NCBI RefSeq assembly: GCF_003367245.1
Contig: NZ_QRGR01000001.1
Span: 124,001-188,000, forward strand
Direction of reading: 5' to 3'
DNA: 64,000 nucleotides
Origin: Pontibacter diazotrophicus
Lineage (GTDB): Bacteria > Bacteroidota > Bacteroidia > Cytophagales > Hymenobacteraceae
Position numbers and translations under genes: made by a program. A model generated the notes under the pieces. The model was not told the origin of the DNA and searched no databases. It worked only from the letters and a program-made list of their open reading frames with translations. Below are positions 26,041 to 36,437 of this stretch, piece by piece. Each line of letters starts with the position of its first letter. The stretch's first letter is position 1.

Positions 26041-26421
26041 TAGGTTAAAAAGTATCGTGACAAGGCTCTTTAAAAGCACATGTGCACGTGAGTTTATCTA
26101 TACTAACTGCGGGTATACTTATACGAACTAGAGATTTTTTTATATAAAACATCAATACATTTAATTATAACTATAGTGTTTTTTTGAGTCTAAAGCATTG
26201 GTATATAGTGAGATAATATTAAAACTCTTTCCTTCTTTATTTGCATTATATACTCAATAAAAATGTTTGTTTGCACTTAGAAAAAGATTGTTGGAGCATA
26301 ATTGAATAGCAATTGTATTAAACCAAGAGACAGCCGGTGTATTTACTTCGTATGTAACTGTACATTTATTTAGTGGTTTAGGAGTAAATTAATCAATGGT
26401 TTAACAGTTAAATACATGCTT
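26041..26421. other. A+T-rich divergent intergenic region
   Basis: Nearly 380 nt between divergent porV-like and susC genes, strongly A+T-rich with many TATA-like steps, such as 26131-26240. No gene is seen. It must hold promoters of both units, but I see no exact TTTG-N20-TAnnTTTG pair. Confidence 0.5.
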
Positions 26422-29400
26422 ATGAAAAAGGTTTTACTTCTTAGTCTGATGCTGGCTTTACTCTTGCCACTGTCAGGCTATTCACAAGACACCGAGACTG
26501 TGAAAGGTACAGTTATTGACCAGGGAACGGGGCAGCCTTTGCCAGGTGTTGCTGTTCTTGTAAAAGGAACCACTATAGGTACAACAACAGGAGCAGATGG
26601 AGAATATGCTATCAATGTACCTATGCCGATAAACACTAAAGTTATTCAGTTCAGATATGTTGGCTATGAGAATGTGGAGCGTGCCATAGGAAACACGACA
26701 ACTATAGATGTACAACTAGGTATTGATTCAGAGCAGCTAAGCGAGGTTGTTGTAACTGCATTTGGAATAGAGAGAGATGAAAAGGCATTGAGCTATTCTG
26801 TACAGCAGGTAACAGGCGAAGAGGTTAACAGGGCAAACCAGCCGAACGTAACAAATGCGCTGCAGGGTAAAGTAGCCGGTGTGATTGTGCGCCAGTCCAG
26901 TGGTATGCCTGGCTCCTCTTCTTCCATTACTATTCGGGGCAACCGCTCTTTTACAGGCAATAACCAGCCGCTGTATGTGATAGATGGTATGCCCATCGAA
27001 AGTAACGCTATCCAACAGGCACCAGCCGGTGGTATAGGAATTGGAGGGGTGAGTGGTACAGATGCCTCTGCCCGTGCCCTCGACATAAACCCGAACGATA
27101 TAGAGTCCATTTCGGTGCTGAAAGGCGGTGCCGCTGCTGCCTTGTATGGTGTTCGGGCAGCAAATGGCGTAGTGCTCATTACAACAAAAAAAGGACGAGG
27201 ACTGGCTACCAGAGAGGGAGCTACCATCACATTCACTTCCGATTATACTTTCGATAGAGTATCAAGGCTTCCGGACCTCCAGAGCACGTATGCCCAAGGC
27301 TCTGGTGGTACTTATAACCGCACAACATCGCTTTCATGGGGTCCTCGGATAGAAGACTTAGGAACTATAACAAACGCCATCGGGGAGCAGGAGGAAGCTC
27401 AGGTGTATGAAAACGTGGAGCCATTCTTTCAGACAGGGCATACCTTTACAAACAACGTAACAGTGGCCAACAATGGTGAAATCGGAAACTATGCCGTATC
27501 AGTGGGCTATACTGATCAGGAAGGTATTATTCCAACAACTGGTATGGAGCGATTCAACGGGAAGGTGGCTGGTGATTTTAAGGCGGGCCCGAAAGTGAAC
27601 ATCGGAGCATCCGTTAACTACTCAGACACGCACATCGACAAAGTTCCGGGAGGCTCTAACTTGTCTAACCCGCTCTTCACGCTTTATGCCGCGCCCCGAA
27701 CATTCGACCTGTGGGGCTTGCCTTTCGCAAACCCAAATAACCAGTTCGAACAAATCAATTACCGTGGTGCCATAGATAACCCAAGGTGGTCGCTGGCAAA
27801 TAACAGGTTTTATGAAGATACCCGCCGTGTGATCAGTTCCGCCAGTATCAATTATCAGCCGCTTGAATGGATTACACTGAATTACCGTTTGGGTAATGAC
27901 TTCTTTGTGACGGACGGTAAAGAAGTATATGAACTAGGCTCTGGTCAGACCGGAGGCTTTAGAAGTCCGCCGGCAGGTGGCCAGATAAATGATTATAGTT
28001 TTATACAAAATCAGGTTAACTCCAACCTCTCGGTAACCTTTAACCGTGATTTTTCAGAAGATTTGACTGCTACCCTGCTTATTGGTAACGAGGTATACAA
28101 TATCTACAACCGCCTGATTAATAATACCGGTTATGGCATCGCTCAAGGCGGTTTCCATAATATAAGCAACACAACCGTACAGACAACATCTGAGACAATA
28201 ACGGAAAGAATGGTAGCGGGTGTTTATGCCAATGCAGAGGTAGGCTTTAGGAATTACCTGTTTATCAATGGTTCTGCCCGGCAGGACTGGGTATCTAACC
28301 TCGCCAGGGGCAACCGTAGTTTCTTCTATCCTTCTATTGGAGCAAGTCTGGCTTTTACGGATGCGCTTGAGATGGATAGCGAGATTCTGAACTTCGGTAA
28401 GATTAGGGCTTCTTATGCGGAGGCTGGGCAGGCGCCAGACCAGGCTTACATTACCAGGAATGTGTTTGTACAGGGTGGTGCTGGTTCCGGTTTCCTAACC
28501 GATGACATACAGTTTCCTTTTAATAGCACCATTGGGTATACCCTGAGTAATACTTTCCGCACAGAAGACCTTCGTCCGCAAAACACCAGAACCATTGAGT
28601 TTGGTGGTGATTTCAGGTTCTTTGACAACCGCCTTTCTTTTGATTATACCTACTACATACAGACCACAGAAGACCAGATTTTCAGCGTACCAGTGTCACC
28701 AGCCACAGGCTTTCAGTTTGAATTTAGAAACGCAGGTGAACTGGAAACAACAGGGCATGAGTTGGTTGCAACAGTTGTGCCTCTCCGGAACGAGGGTTTT
28801 GAATGGGCAATAACAACTAACTTCACCTCTTATAGAAACGAGGTAATAGAGTTGGCGGAAGGCGTGGAGAACATCTTCCTGGGTGGTTTCGTGACGCCTA
28901 ACATCAGAGCGGAGGCCGGTGCCCGTTACCCGATTATCTTTGGTACCTCTTATGTGAGAGACGATGCCGGAAACATTGTAGTAGACAGTCGTGAGACTGT
29001 TAACAACAACCCCAATCCATTTTATGGCATGCCATTAGTGGGGCCAGCCCAGAACATTGGCAACGTGCAGCCTGATTTCGAGATGTCTTTCACCAATAAC
29101 ATCACCTATGGAGGCTTTACCTTGGCAGCGCAGGTGGATTGGAGAAAAGGCGGAAACATGTATGCAGGTAATACCAGGTTGCTGAAGCTATATGGTATGG
29201 CCGAGATAACAGAAGACCGCGAGACGCCACAGGTATTCGGCGGCTCCCAGGGTTATTTCGACAACGACGGCAACCTGGTGGTAGAGGGGCCCAATGACAT
29301 TGCAGTAGTACAGGGCCAGACCTTCTGGTCTAACAGAATGGATGCCATTACGGAATCCAATGTGTACTCCACAAGCTTTGTACGGCTGAGAGAAGTAGCT

Positions 29401-29613
29401 TTAAATTATACACTGCCAACAACGCTTCTGGGAGGCACCTTTATAAGGAGCGCTTCTGTAGTTTTAACAGGCAGAAACCTGTTTCTGATAACAGATTACC
29501 CGAACTTTGACCCGGAAACGAGTGTGGGAGGGGGCAGTAACTTTCAGGGCCTGGAGTATGTGACGCTGCCACAGACCAGAAGCTTTGGTGCCGGTTTAAG
29601 ACTAACATTTTAA
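26422..29613 (+). CDS. SusC/RagA family TonB-linked outer-membrane transporter
   Basis: A 1063-residue outer-membrane transporter. Signal peptide MKKVLLLSLMLALLLPLSGYS, then a CarboxypepD_reg-like domain (TVKGTVIDQGTGQPLPGVAV to about residue 95), the TonB-box region LSEVVVTAFG, a plug with QLLYVIDG-like PLYVIDGMPIE and GVRAANGVVLITTKKG, and a barrel ending in RSFGAGLRLTF with terminal Phe. SusC works with a SusD lipoprotein lid to import oligomers (glycans or, in RagAB, peptides). The next gene is its susD, 18 nt downstream. No sigma/anti-sigma pair adjoins. An ATG two codons upstream is equally possible. Substrate unknown; the nearby S46 peptidase hints at peptides. Confidence 0.93.
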   Translation: MKKVLLLSLMLALLLPLSGYSQDTETVKGTVIDQGTGQPLPGVAVLVKGTTIGTTTGADGEYAINVPMPINTKVIQFRYVGYENVERAIGNTTTIDVQLGIDSEQLSEVVVTAFGIERDEKALSYSVQQVTGEEVNRANQPNVTNALQGKVAGVIVRQSSGMPGSSSSITIRGNRSFTGNNQPLYVIDGMPIESNAIQQAPAGGIGIGGVSGTDASARALDINPNDIESISVLKGGAAAALYGVRAANGVVLITTKKGRGLATREGATITFTSDYTFDRVSRLPDLQSTYAQGSGGTYNRTTSLSWGPRIEDLGTITNAIGEQEEAQVYENVEPFFQTGHTFTNNVTVANNGEIGNYAVSVGYTDQEGIIPTTGMERFNGKVAGDFKAGPKVNIGASVNYSDTHIDKVPGGSNLSNPLFTLYAAPRTFDLWGLPFANPNNQFEQINYRGAIDNPRWSLANNRFYEDTRRVISSASINYQPLEWITLNYRLGNDFFVTDGKEVYELGSGQTGGFRSPPAGGQINDYSFIQNQVNSNLSVTFNRDFSEDLTATLLIGNEVYNIYNRLINNTGYGIAQGGFHNISNTTVQTTSETITERMVAGVYANAEVGFRNYLFINGSARQDWVSNLARGNRSFFYPSIGASLAFTDALEMDSEILNFGKIRASYAEAGQAPDQAYITRNVFVQGGAGSGFLTDDIQFPFNSTIGYTLSNTFRTEDLRPQNTRTIEFGGDFRFFDNRLSFDYTYYIQTTEDQIFSVPVSPATGFQFEFRNAGELETTGHELVATVVPLRNEGFEWAITTNFTSYRNEVIELAEGVENIFLGGFVTPNIRAEAGARYPIIFGTSYVRDDAGNIVVDSRETVNNNPNPFYGMPLVGPAQNIGNVQPDFEMSFTNNITYGGFTLAAQVDWRKGGNMYAGNTRLLKLYGMAEITEDRETPQVFGGSQGYFDNDGNLVVEGPNDIAVVQGQTFWSNRMDAITESNVYSTSFVRLREVALNYTLPTTLLGGTFIRSASVVLTGRNLFLITDYPNFDPETSVGGGSNFQGLEYVTLPQTRSFGAGLRLTF

Positions 29614-29631
29614 ATGAAAGAGACTACGGAT

Positions 29632-31110
29632 ATGAAAAAATATAGATTCTTACACCTGCTTCTGGCAGTGGGCCTTGTACTGGGGAGCGCTGCCTGCGAC
29701 GAAGATACATTAGACGAAGTAGACACCAACCCGAACAGCCCGGAAGATGTGTCGGTGAGCCTGCTGATGCCGCAGGTAACCATGGCTGTGCCTACAGCGG
29801 TAACCGGGGTAGACCTGGCCTGGTATTCTTCTGTTTTGGTGCAGCATACAACCGGTGTGCACGGCCAGATGCAGGATGCTGACCGTCGCTCTGGCCTTGA
29901 AGATGCTACGCTGCTAAACAACATATGGAACACTATCTATTTCGTTGTGCTTCCTGACCTGGATGCTATCATCAGAAAAGGATCTGAGGGCGGGGATGAA
30001 GCTGGAAACTGGACCCATGTGGGCATTGCAAAGGTACTAAAAGCCTATACGCTATCAACAGCCACTGATGCCTGGGGGCCGGTGCCTGCAAGCGAGGCTG
30101 GCCAGGGTATAGAGAACCGGCGGCCGGCCTTTGATGCACAACAGGAAGTGTATAACCAAATTCATGCGCTGCTGGACGAAGCAATTGCTGACCTGGCCAA
30201 GCCAGCGGCGACCAACCCAGGGGGGCAGGACTTTATATATGGAGGGAATGCCGAGTTATGGACAAAGGCGGCTTATTCGCTTAAAGCTAGATATTGGATG
30301 AGATTGTCTAATGTAAATACTGCTGCAGCTCAAAATGCACTTGATGCAGCTGAAAACGGCTTTGAGAGTGCCGCAGATAATTTTACATTTAACCAGTATG
30401 TGGCATCTGCCATCGGTGAGCACCCATGGTGGCAGGAAGCGAACGACCGAAGTCACCATGCAGTCAGCGAATCTTTTGTAGAGACACTGCAGACCCTGAA
30501 TGACCCTCGCCTGGAAGCAATGGTAGCCATCGTTCCTGATTCGGGCAGAATTGTCGGGGCACCGAGCGGAACGCAAACAAACGATCAGGCAAACGTTTCG
30601 TTTTCTGATGTCACGAATCCTAACAATACCGCCACCGGACCCTATGTGCTTAGTCCTACGTCTCCTATGCCTATGATGACGTATGATGAGCTACAGTTTA
30701 TCCGGGCAGAGGCACACCTGCGGCTAGGCAACACAGCTGAGGCTTTTGAGGCATACCAGGAGGGCATCCGGGCAGCCATGATGCGCCAGATAAACCCCTC
30801 TGATGAGGCCATTGAGGATTACCTGTCAAACCCGGCTTTGCCCCAGACGGCTACTGCGCTATCACTGGAAAACATCATCCGGCAGAAGTGGATTGCTTTC
30901 TTCTACTTTCAGCCATTTGAAGCTTATAATGACTGGAGAAGAACAGGTATTCCCGAATTTGTGGACGAGCACCCAATCTCTCCACCCCCTGTACGCTTCC
31001 CTTATCCACAGGCAGAGATTGATGCAAACGAAGCAAATGTGCCAGATATCAGGGGTATTGAAATCTTTACCAACCCGATTTGGTGGATGGATGGCGAAGA
31101 GGAAGTTTAA
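29632..31110 (+). CDS. SusD/RagB family nutrient-binding lipoprotein
   Basis: A 492-residue lipoprotein partner of SusC. The ATG at 29632 is preferred over 29614 because it starts a clean lipoprotein signal with lipobox GSAACDEDT. The SusD fold is shown by LDEVDTNPNSPEDVSV, AKVLKAYTLSTATDAWGPVP near 130-149, LWTKAAYSLKARYWMRL near 210-226, the late TPR segment YDELQFIRAEAHLRLGNTAEA near 351-371 and the terminal ENIIRQKWIAFFYFQPFEAYNDWRR. SusD caps SusC at the cell surface and binds the ligand. It is closely coupled to susC and is followed by a terminator shared with the convergent S46 peptidase gene. Confidence 0.92.
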   Translation: MKKYRFLHLLLAVGLVLGSAACDEDTLDEVDTNPNSPEDVSVSLLMPQVTMAVPTAVTGVDLAWYSSVLVQHTTGVHGQMQDADRRSGLEDATLLNNIWNTIYFVVLPDLDAIIRKGSEGGDEAGNWTHVGIAKVLKAYTLSTATDAWGPVPASEAGQGIENRRPAFDAQQEVYNQIHALLDEAIADLAKPAATNPGGQDFIYGGNAELWTKAAYSLKARYWMRLSNVNTAAAQNALDAAENGFESAADNFTFNQYVASAIGEHPWWQEANDRSHHAVSESFVETLQTLNDPRLEAMVAIVPDSGRIVGAPSGTQTNDQANVSFSDVTNPNNTATGPYVLSPTSPMPMMTYDELQFIRAEAHLRLGNTAEAFEAYQEGIRAAMMRQINPSDEAIEDYLSNPALPQTATALSLENIIRQKWIAFFYFQPFEAYNDWRRTGIPEFVDEHPISPPPVRFPYPQAEIDANEANVPDIRGIEIFTNPIWWMDGEEEV

Positions 31111-31133
31111 CTTTTGAAGCAAACAAATAGCAA

Positions 31134-31163
31134 AAAGGCGCTGAGGATACCCCCAGCGCCTTT
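31134..31163. terminator. Terminator between susD and the S46 peptidase gene
   Basis: A 10-bp stem (AAAGGCGCTG at 31134-31143 with CAGCGCCTTT at 31154-31163) followed on the plus strand by CGCTTTTT. It lies between two convergent genes and may serve both. Confidence 0.75.
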
Positions 31164-31184
31164 CGCTTTTTATAAGACGAATGT

Positions 31185-33509
31185 TTAGTCTTTCACTTGT
31201 AGCTTCACCTTCGCTTTGCCATTCTTCTTTTGAATCTTGAAATCTGTATTGCCGTTGCGAAGCTTTTGGTTTGCCTCTTCTATGGTTGCCTGCAGCAGTT
31301 CGCCTTGCGGTGTCTTCGCCTCGGCAGTGGCAGCGTCGCCGGCACCAGGGTTCTCATTGTCCACAATCGTCATTTCATTTATCAGGTTGGTAGCACCCGC
31401 ATATTTATCGATCAGGAACAACAGGTAACGGGAGTCCATGTTAATGCAGCGCTTGTAGTCCGGGTCATATACCAGGTCACCGGTCATGGCTTCCCAGTTA
31501 CCGTCAAAGGCAAGGCCAATCAGCTCACCGCGCCCGTTAATTACCGGAGAACCGGAGTTACCGCCTGTAATATCATTATCAGTGATAAAGTCGGTTACCA
31601 GTTCGCCTTTAGAGTTCGCATAGCGGCCGTAGTCTTTCGCCTGGTACAACTGCTTCAGTTTAGCTGGCACCACGAATTCCTCGTTGTTCGGGTCTTCTTT
31701 GGCCATCATACCATCCAGCGTCGTGTAGTAGTTATACAGCACGCCATCCTGCGGGCTATAGTCTTTTACTGTACCGTAGCTCAGGCGAATGGTAGAGTTA
31801 GCATCCGGATAAAACACCTTGTCAGGGTTCATCTGGCGCAGACCAGCTACATATAGGCGGTTCGCTCTGTCCAGTTTGGCATTGCTTTCAGCCAGAGCAG
31901 GGGCGATGTTGCTTCTGTAGTTATTGATGATGGTGTTCACAATCTGGAAGGCTGGGTCGTTCTCCAGTTTCTTCTGCGTTGGGTTGTTCAGGAACTCCCT
32001 CGTTTTCTGCTCTGATACTACAATTGAGTTATTGTACACTTCATCAGCCAGCTTCTGAAAATCGCCGTTGTGCTTGCTTACAAGCTTCCTGAATTCCTCC
32101 GGTTGCTGTTCCTTCGGGATGTCCTCGTAGTAATTCTTCATCAGGGCAGCAAATACCTTCTTGTCAGAAGGAGCATTGTAGTCTTTGAAGTGAGACTCCA
32201 CGCGAGGCATTACATCCTCCACTGCTTTCTGTACAGCAGCAGGGTTGCCGGAGTTCAGGGTATTATAGAGCGGTGACAAACGGTAAGCCATCAGCAGCGA
32301 TTCAACGCCCAGCACCGCCTCGTTCAGGTAAACGGTGCCCAGGTTATACTTCTCGATGTTGGTGTAAGCATCGTTTATCTCGCTTAGCACATTACCGAAA
32401 GTAGCTTTGCGCGTAGCATCGGCATTGGCCCAGTTCTGGAATTTATCCTCGTCTACAATTTTGCCTTCGATGGTGCGCATGCGCTTGATGCCTTCGTTCT
32501 GGCCGATAGAGTATTTATAGTAGTTGGCTGTAGAAGCGTACTTAGAGGCATACTTGATACGCGTAGCCGGGTCTTTGTCCATATCCTCTTTCCAGAGGCC
32601 AAGCTTTTGCTCACGCAACTTAATGCGCGATTTGTTCAGCTGGTTCACTTCCAGTTTCAGGCCGTGCGAGGTCATAAAGCGCTTGGTGCGGCCAGGGAAA
32701 CCGAATACCATGGAGAAATCTCCCGGCTCTTTGTCTGCAATGTTAATGGGCAGGTGGTGCTTTGGCTGGTAAGGCACATTGTTCTGAGAGTAAGCGGCAG
32801 GCTTACCATCCGGGCTCATGTATACACGGAACATGGAGAAGTCGCCGGTGTGGCGTGGCCACATCCAGTTGTCGGTGTCGCCACCGAATTTACCGATAGA
32901 GGATGGCGGCGCCCCTACCAGGCGCACATCGGAGTATCGGTTATATACGAACAGATAAAATTCGTTGCCGTTAAAGAAGTCGCGCACATAGGTTACATAC
33001 TCGCCGTTGTTGCTGGCCTCTTTTGCCAGGGCCTGCACACGTTGTGCTACCAGCTGGCTGCGCTGCTCTTCTGGTGTACTATTGTCGATGCCTTCCAGCA
33101 CTTTGCCGGTTACATCATCCATGCGTACCAGAATGTCCACGAAAAGCCCTTCGTTCGGAAGCTCCTGGTCTTTGGAAGTCGCCCAGAAGCCATCGGAGAG
33201 GTAATCGTGCTCTGTAGTAGAATGTGACTGGATAGCGCCAAAGCCACAGTGGTGGTTCGTAAGGAGTAAGCCCTCTGGTGAGATAAACTCCCCGGTACAG
33301 AAACCGCCAAACTGCACGATGGCATCTTTCAAGCTGGAGTTGTTTACAGAATAAATTTCTTCGGCAGTCAGCTGCAGGCCCTGCTTCTGCATGTCTGTGT
33401 GGTTCAGACGCTGAATCAGCATGGGCAGCCACATACCTTCGTCTGCTTTGGCCGCGAATGGCGCACTCAGCGAGACTAAAAGTAAGAGTGAAAGGATTCT
33501 TTTTAGCAT
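31185..33509 (-). CDS. S46 family dipeptidyl-peptidase, DPP7-type
   Basis: A 774-residue periplasmic serine peptidase. The ATG at 33509 gives a good signal peptide ([20 protein letters not shown]). The S46 triad is visible: His in [12 protein letters not shown] (near 86), Asp in [16 protein letters not shown] (near 222) and Ser in [13 protein letters not shown]. After it comes [11 protein letters not shown]; a Gly at the position after FD is typical of DPP7 (hydrophobic or aliphatic P1), whereas DPP11 has Arg there and cleaves after Asp/Glu. DPP7 removes dipeptides from peptides taken up across the outer membrane. It is convergent with the susCD pair and has a good promoter upstream. Confidence 0.93.
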   Translation of the reverse strand: MLKRILSLLLLVSLSAPFAAKADEGMWLPMLIQRLNHTDMQKQGLQLTAEEIYSVNNSSLKDAIVQFGGFCTGEFISPEGLLLTNHHCGFGAIQSHSTTEHDYLSDGFWATSKDQELPNEGLFVDILVRMDDVTGKVLEGIDNSTPEEQRSQLVAQRVQALAKEASNNGEYVTYVRDFFNGNEFYLFVYNRYSDVRLVGAPPSSIGKFGGDTDNWMWPRHTGDFSMFRVYMSPDGKPAAYSQNNVPYQPKHHLPINIADKEPGDFSMVFGFPGRTKRFMTSHGLKLEVNQLNKSRIKLREQKLGLWKEDMDKDPATRIKYASKYASTANYYKYSIGQNEGIKRMRTIEGKIVDEDKFQNWANADATRKATFGNVLSEINDAYTNIEKYNLGTVYLNEAVLGVESLLMAYRLSPLYNTLNSGNPAAVQKAVEDVMPRVESHFKDYNAPSDKKVFAALMKNYYEDIPKEQQPEEFRKLVSKHNGDFQKLADEVYNNSIVVSEQKTREFLNNPTQKKLENDPAFQIVNTIINNYRSNIAPALAESNAKLDRANRLYVAGLRQMNPDKVFYPDANSTIRLSYGTVKDYSPQDGVLYNYYTTLDGMMAKEDPNNEEFVVPAKLKQLYQAKDYGRYANSKGELVTDFITDNDITGGNSGSPVINGRGELIGLAFDGNWEAMTGDLVYDPDYKRCINMDSRYLLFLIDKYAGATNLINEMTIVDNENPGAGDAATAEAKTPQGELLQATIEEANQKLRNGNTDFKIQKKNGKAKVKLQVKD

Positions 33510-33539
33510 TGAAATTTGTTTAGGTAGATTAAAGTATTG

Positions 33540-33571
33540 CAAATTTAATAAAAAATTGCGGCTCCTAACAA
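33540..33571 (-). promoter_or_regulatory. Promoter of the S46 peptidase gene
   Basis: On the minus strand a TTG (33569-33571) precedes TAAATTTG (33540-33547) by 21 nt, matching the Bacteroidota -33/-7 layout. The ATG is 31 nt downstream of the -7 box. The -33 element lies inside the palindrome CCTAACAACTGTTAGG (33564-33579), a possible operator. Confidence 0.6.
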
Positions 33572-33606
33572 CTGTTAGGCTTTCTAGCCGAAGCAAGAAT
33601 CAAACC

Positions 33607-33828
33607 ATGACCTGGATTTTGAAAAAGATGATGCTGGCTCTGATATGGGTGTACCAGCACATGATATCGCCGCTCACACCCTCGGCCTGCCGCTACACCC
33701 CCACCTGTTCGCAGTATGCTGTGGAGGCGATAGGGAAGTATGGCCCATTCACAGGGGGCTGGATGGCGCTCAGGCGCATTGGCCGCTGCCATCCCTGGGG
33801 CGGGAGCGGACATGACCCGGTGAAGTAA
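33607..33828 (+). CDS. yidD: Membrane protein insertion efficiency factor YidD
   Basis: A 73-residue protein of normal YidD size. It starts [19 protein letters not shown] at the ATG at 33607 and has the family core [22 protein letters not shown] with three conserved cysteines, then [28 protein letters not shown]. YidD associates with the inner membrane by an amphipathic helix and aids YidC-dependent insertion. It is divergent from the S46 peptidase with only 97 nt between starts, so its promoter overlaps that region. It is unlinked to rnpA/yidC here, as is common in this phylum. Confidence 0.93.
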   Translation: MTWILKKMMLALIWVYQHMISPLTPSACRYTPTCSQYAVEAIGKYGPFTGGWMALRRIGRCHPWGGSGHDPVK

Positions 33829-33947
33829 TCATGATAGGTCCTTCATCACGTTCAGATCTTCTGCTTCTACTGCACATTATTTCTTGTCCGTTGGCAAAGC
33901 TGCAGTTCTTTTATAAAGTTGATATTGCCTGCAAGTATTAATTTTCC

Positions 33948-33980
33948 TTTGATTTGTCTAAAGACAGCGAGCTAGGTTTG
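33948..33980 (+). promoter_or_regulatory. Promoter of the DUF5687-ABC operon
   Basis: TTTG (33948-33951) and TAGGTTTG (33973-33980) are 21 nt apart, an excellent Bacteroidota promoter. The start codon of the permease gene is 57 nt downstream. Confidence 0.6.
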
Positions 33981-34036
33981 GGTTTTTAGGTATTTCTAAG
34001 CATATTTAGAAAACGATATACCTCCCCCAAATTAAT

Positions 34037-35512
34037 ATGCTCCTAACACTACTCGCGCACCAGTGGAAAGCAAACAGCCGTTCGCCGGTATTTCAAAAAA
34101 GCCTTGTGCTAAACATCATTCTGGCGCTGCTGATCCTCTACTTCGGTGCGATATTTTTGTTCCTGGGGTTTAACCTGGATACAATTCTAGCCAAAGCGTA
34201 TCCGAAGCAGTCGCCGATAGACATTTTTAACGGAGCATTGCTGTTTTACTTCCTGATCGACCTGTTCTTCCGGTTTGTTATGCAGGAGTTGCCAGTGCTG
34301 GCGGTGCAGCCCTACCTGCACCTGCCCATCCCGAAGCAAAAGCTCATTCACTTTGTGCTGCTGAAGTCGGTGCCGGGCATTTTTAACCTGCTGTTCCTGC
34401 TGATTTTTGTGCCTTTTATGCTTTCGGCGATAATACCGGAATATGGAACAGGCACGGCGCTGGCCTGGCTCTTTGCCGCTATCGCCCTCACACTTTTTAA
34501 TAACTTTCTGCTGATTTATTTTAAGCGGCAACTCAGCAATAAACCGATGCTCACGCTGCTGTTCGGTGTAGGAGTGGCTGGTTTAATGCTGCTGGACTAT
34601 GCCGGGGCATTTTCGCTGTATGCTGTTTCAAGAGTTGTTTTTGGAGCTCTGTTACTACAGCCCTGGCTGGTAGCGGTGCCGGTGCTCCTGCTGGCAGGAG
34701 TATATGTGCTTAACTATAATTTCCTGAAAGCCCATACTTATCCTGAGGAGCTAAGGGTGCGCGAAAATAAACAGGTAGAGGGGAAAGGCATTGTTTTCCT
34801 GAACCGCTTTGGCGAATTAGGGAAGCTGATAGAGCTGGAACTAAAGCTTATCTGGCGGCACAAGCGCTCCAAGTCAGTTGTGACCATGTCCGTTATCTTC
34901 CTGTTTTACGGCTTTATCTTCTATGGCAAAGACACGTACATGGACGGCTTTGCCATGCTTATTTTTGTGGGAATTGCCATGACGGGCATGCCGGTATTTA
35001 ACTATGGGCAGTTTGTGCCGGGCTGGCAGAGCGCGCACTTCGATGCCTTGCTGACCAGGCGCATTTCTCCTTACCAGTTTTATGCTGCCAAGTTCTGGAT
35101 TTTTGTACCTACCGTCGTACTGGTATACATTCTTACGCTGCCTTACGGTGTCTTTGGCTACAAAATCATTCTCATCAACACAGCGGCCATGCTTTTTAAT
35201 ATTGGTGTCAACTTATTCGTTGTTTTCTACTTCTCAGTCTATAACAAAAGCCGGCTGGACCTGAGCAAAAGCTCTGCTTTTAACTGGCAGGGAGTAGGCG
35301 CCTCTAAGTTCCTGATGACGCTGCCCCTGTTGGTGCTGCCTTCGCTTATTTATGCTCCTTTTGGTTTTATGGGAGTGCCTTATATAGGCATTGCTACCAT
35401 CGGGCTGCTGGGCCTGGTAGGGATTACCTTCCATAAGCCCCTGCTGCAGTGGACAGCCAACCGCTTTGTAAAACATAAGTATAAGCTGGCAGCCGGTTTC
35501 CGCCAGGCCTAA
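34037..35512 (+). CDS. DUF5687 family ABC-type permease
   Basis: A 491-residue inner-membrane protein with about 10-12 hydrophobic segments: LNIILALLILYFGAIFLFLG near 26-45, paired helices near 105-170, and several in the last third up to LLGLVGITFHKPLLQ. The N-terminal MLLTLLAHQWKANSRSPVFQK and the cytoplasmic loop ELELKLIWRHKRSKS fit DUF5687, an ABC-2-like exporter subunit found in Bacteroidota. The ATPase gene lies 66 nt downstream on the same strand. The exported substrate is unknown. A strong promoter precedes it. Confidence 0.83.
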   Translation: MLLTLLAHQWKANSRSPVFQKSLVLNIILALLILYFGAIFLFLGFNLDTILAKAYPKQSPIDIFNGALLFYFLIDLFFRFVMQELPVLAVQPYLHLPIPKQKLIHFVLLKSVPGIFNLLFLLIFVPFMLSAIIPEYGTGTALAWLFAAIALTLFNNFLLIYFKRQLSNKPMLTLLFGVGVAGLMLLDYAGAFSLYAVSRVVFGALLLQPWLVAVPVLLLAGVYVLNYNFLKAHTYPEELRVRENKQVEGKGIVFLNRFGELGKLIELELKLIWRHKRSKSVVTMSVIFLFYGFIFYGKDTYMDGFAMLIFVGIAMTGMPVFNYGQFVPGWQSAHFDALLTRRISPYQFYAAKFWIFVPTVVLVYILTLPYGVFGYKIILINTAAMLFNIGVNLFVVFYFSVYNKSRLDLSKSSAFNWQGVGASKFLMTLPLLVLPSLIYAPFGFMGVPYIGIATIGLLGLVGITFHKPLLQWTANRFVKHKYKLAAGFRQA

Positions 35513-35578
35513 AGGCTCTCCAGACGAAGTAGAAATCCACTTTAAAGACTTGTTAAAGAAAACACAACGCCCCAGACC

Positions 35579-36274
35579 ATGATAGAGGTAAGGAATATTG
35601 AGAAAAGCTATAACGGCACTGTAGTCGTGAACATACCCGAGCTGACCATTGCAACCGGTGAGGCAGTAGGGGTGGTGGGTAACAACGGAGCAGGCAAAAC
35701 CACGCTTTTCCGGATGGTGCTGGACCTGATTCGGCCAAGCAAAGGTGAGGTATATAGCAAAGGCACGAACGTAGCAAAATCCGAAGAATGGAAGGACTAT
35801 ACTGGTTCGCACCTGGACGAAGGCTTCCTGATTGATTACCTGACAGCAGAGGAGTACTTTAAGTTTATAGGCGACCTGCACGGCCTCTCAGACGGAGACA
35901 TTACAGAACGCTTGCTGCCTTTTATGGATTTTTTTAATGATGAAATCCTGAATCAGCGCAAATACATCCGCGATTTCTCAAAGGGCAATCAGAAGAAGAT
36001 TGGCGTTGCCGCTGCTGCACTGTCTGACCCGGAACTGTTGATTCTGGATGAACCCTTCGCCAACCTGGACCCCAGTTCCCAAATCCGCCTGAAGAACCTG
36101 CTAAGGAGCCTGCGGGAGCAGAAGCGCATCACGCTGCTTATCTCCAGCCACGACCTGAGCCACGTAATTGAAGTATGCGAGCGCATTGTGGTGATGGAAA
36201 AAGGGCAACTGGTGCAGGACATGCAGACGAACGAGAACACGCTCAGTGAGCTGGAGACTTACTTTACAGTGTAG
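35579..36274 (+). CDS. ABC transporter ATP-binding protein
   Basis: A 231-residue ATPase. Walker A is GNNGAGKTT (34-42), the signature is FSKGNQKKIG near 135-144 (a variant of LSGGQ seen in ABC-2 exporters), Walker B is LLILDEPFANLD near 155-166 and the switch His is in LLISSHDLSHV near 192-202. It most resembles CcmA/NatA-type subunits of ABC-2 exporters and pairs with the DUF5687 permease upstream. Transport direction is probably export; substrate unknown. The last codons LSELETYFTV end 163 nt before the convergent orphan gene. Confidence 0.92.
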   Translation: MIEVRNIEKSYNGTVVVNIPELTIATGEAVGVVGNNGAGKTTLFRMVLDLIRPSKGEVYSKGTNVAKSEEWKDYTGSHLDEGFLIDYLTAEEYFKFIGDLHGLSDGDITERLLPFMDFFNDEILNQRKYIRDFSKGNQKKIGVAAAALSDPELLILDEPFANLDPSSQIRLKNLLRSLREQKRITLLISSHDLSHVIEVCERIVVMEKGQLVQDMQTNENTLSELETYFTV

Positions 36275-36437
36275 GTGCTGCCGTTTTTGTGCTTGAGGTT
36301 GAATTGTGCTGGTATAAACTGCGAAAATCATATTCACAAGGGGGCGCTACTGCTGGCCAGTTTCTGAAGTAATGCAAGCTGAAAAGTTATGGGACAGGAC
36401 AAGGGTTCGGGCTCATGCCAGCAGAGCTCTTGCGTTG

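Noticed and set aside
33565..33813. Minus-strand frame opposite yidD
   Set aside because: Shadow of yidD, whose conserved Cys-rich protein is clearly on the plus strand.
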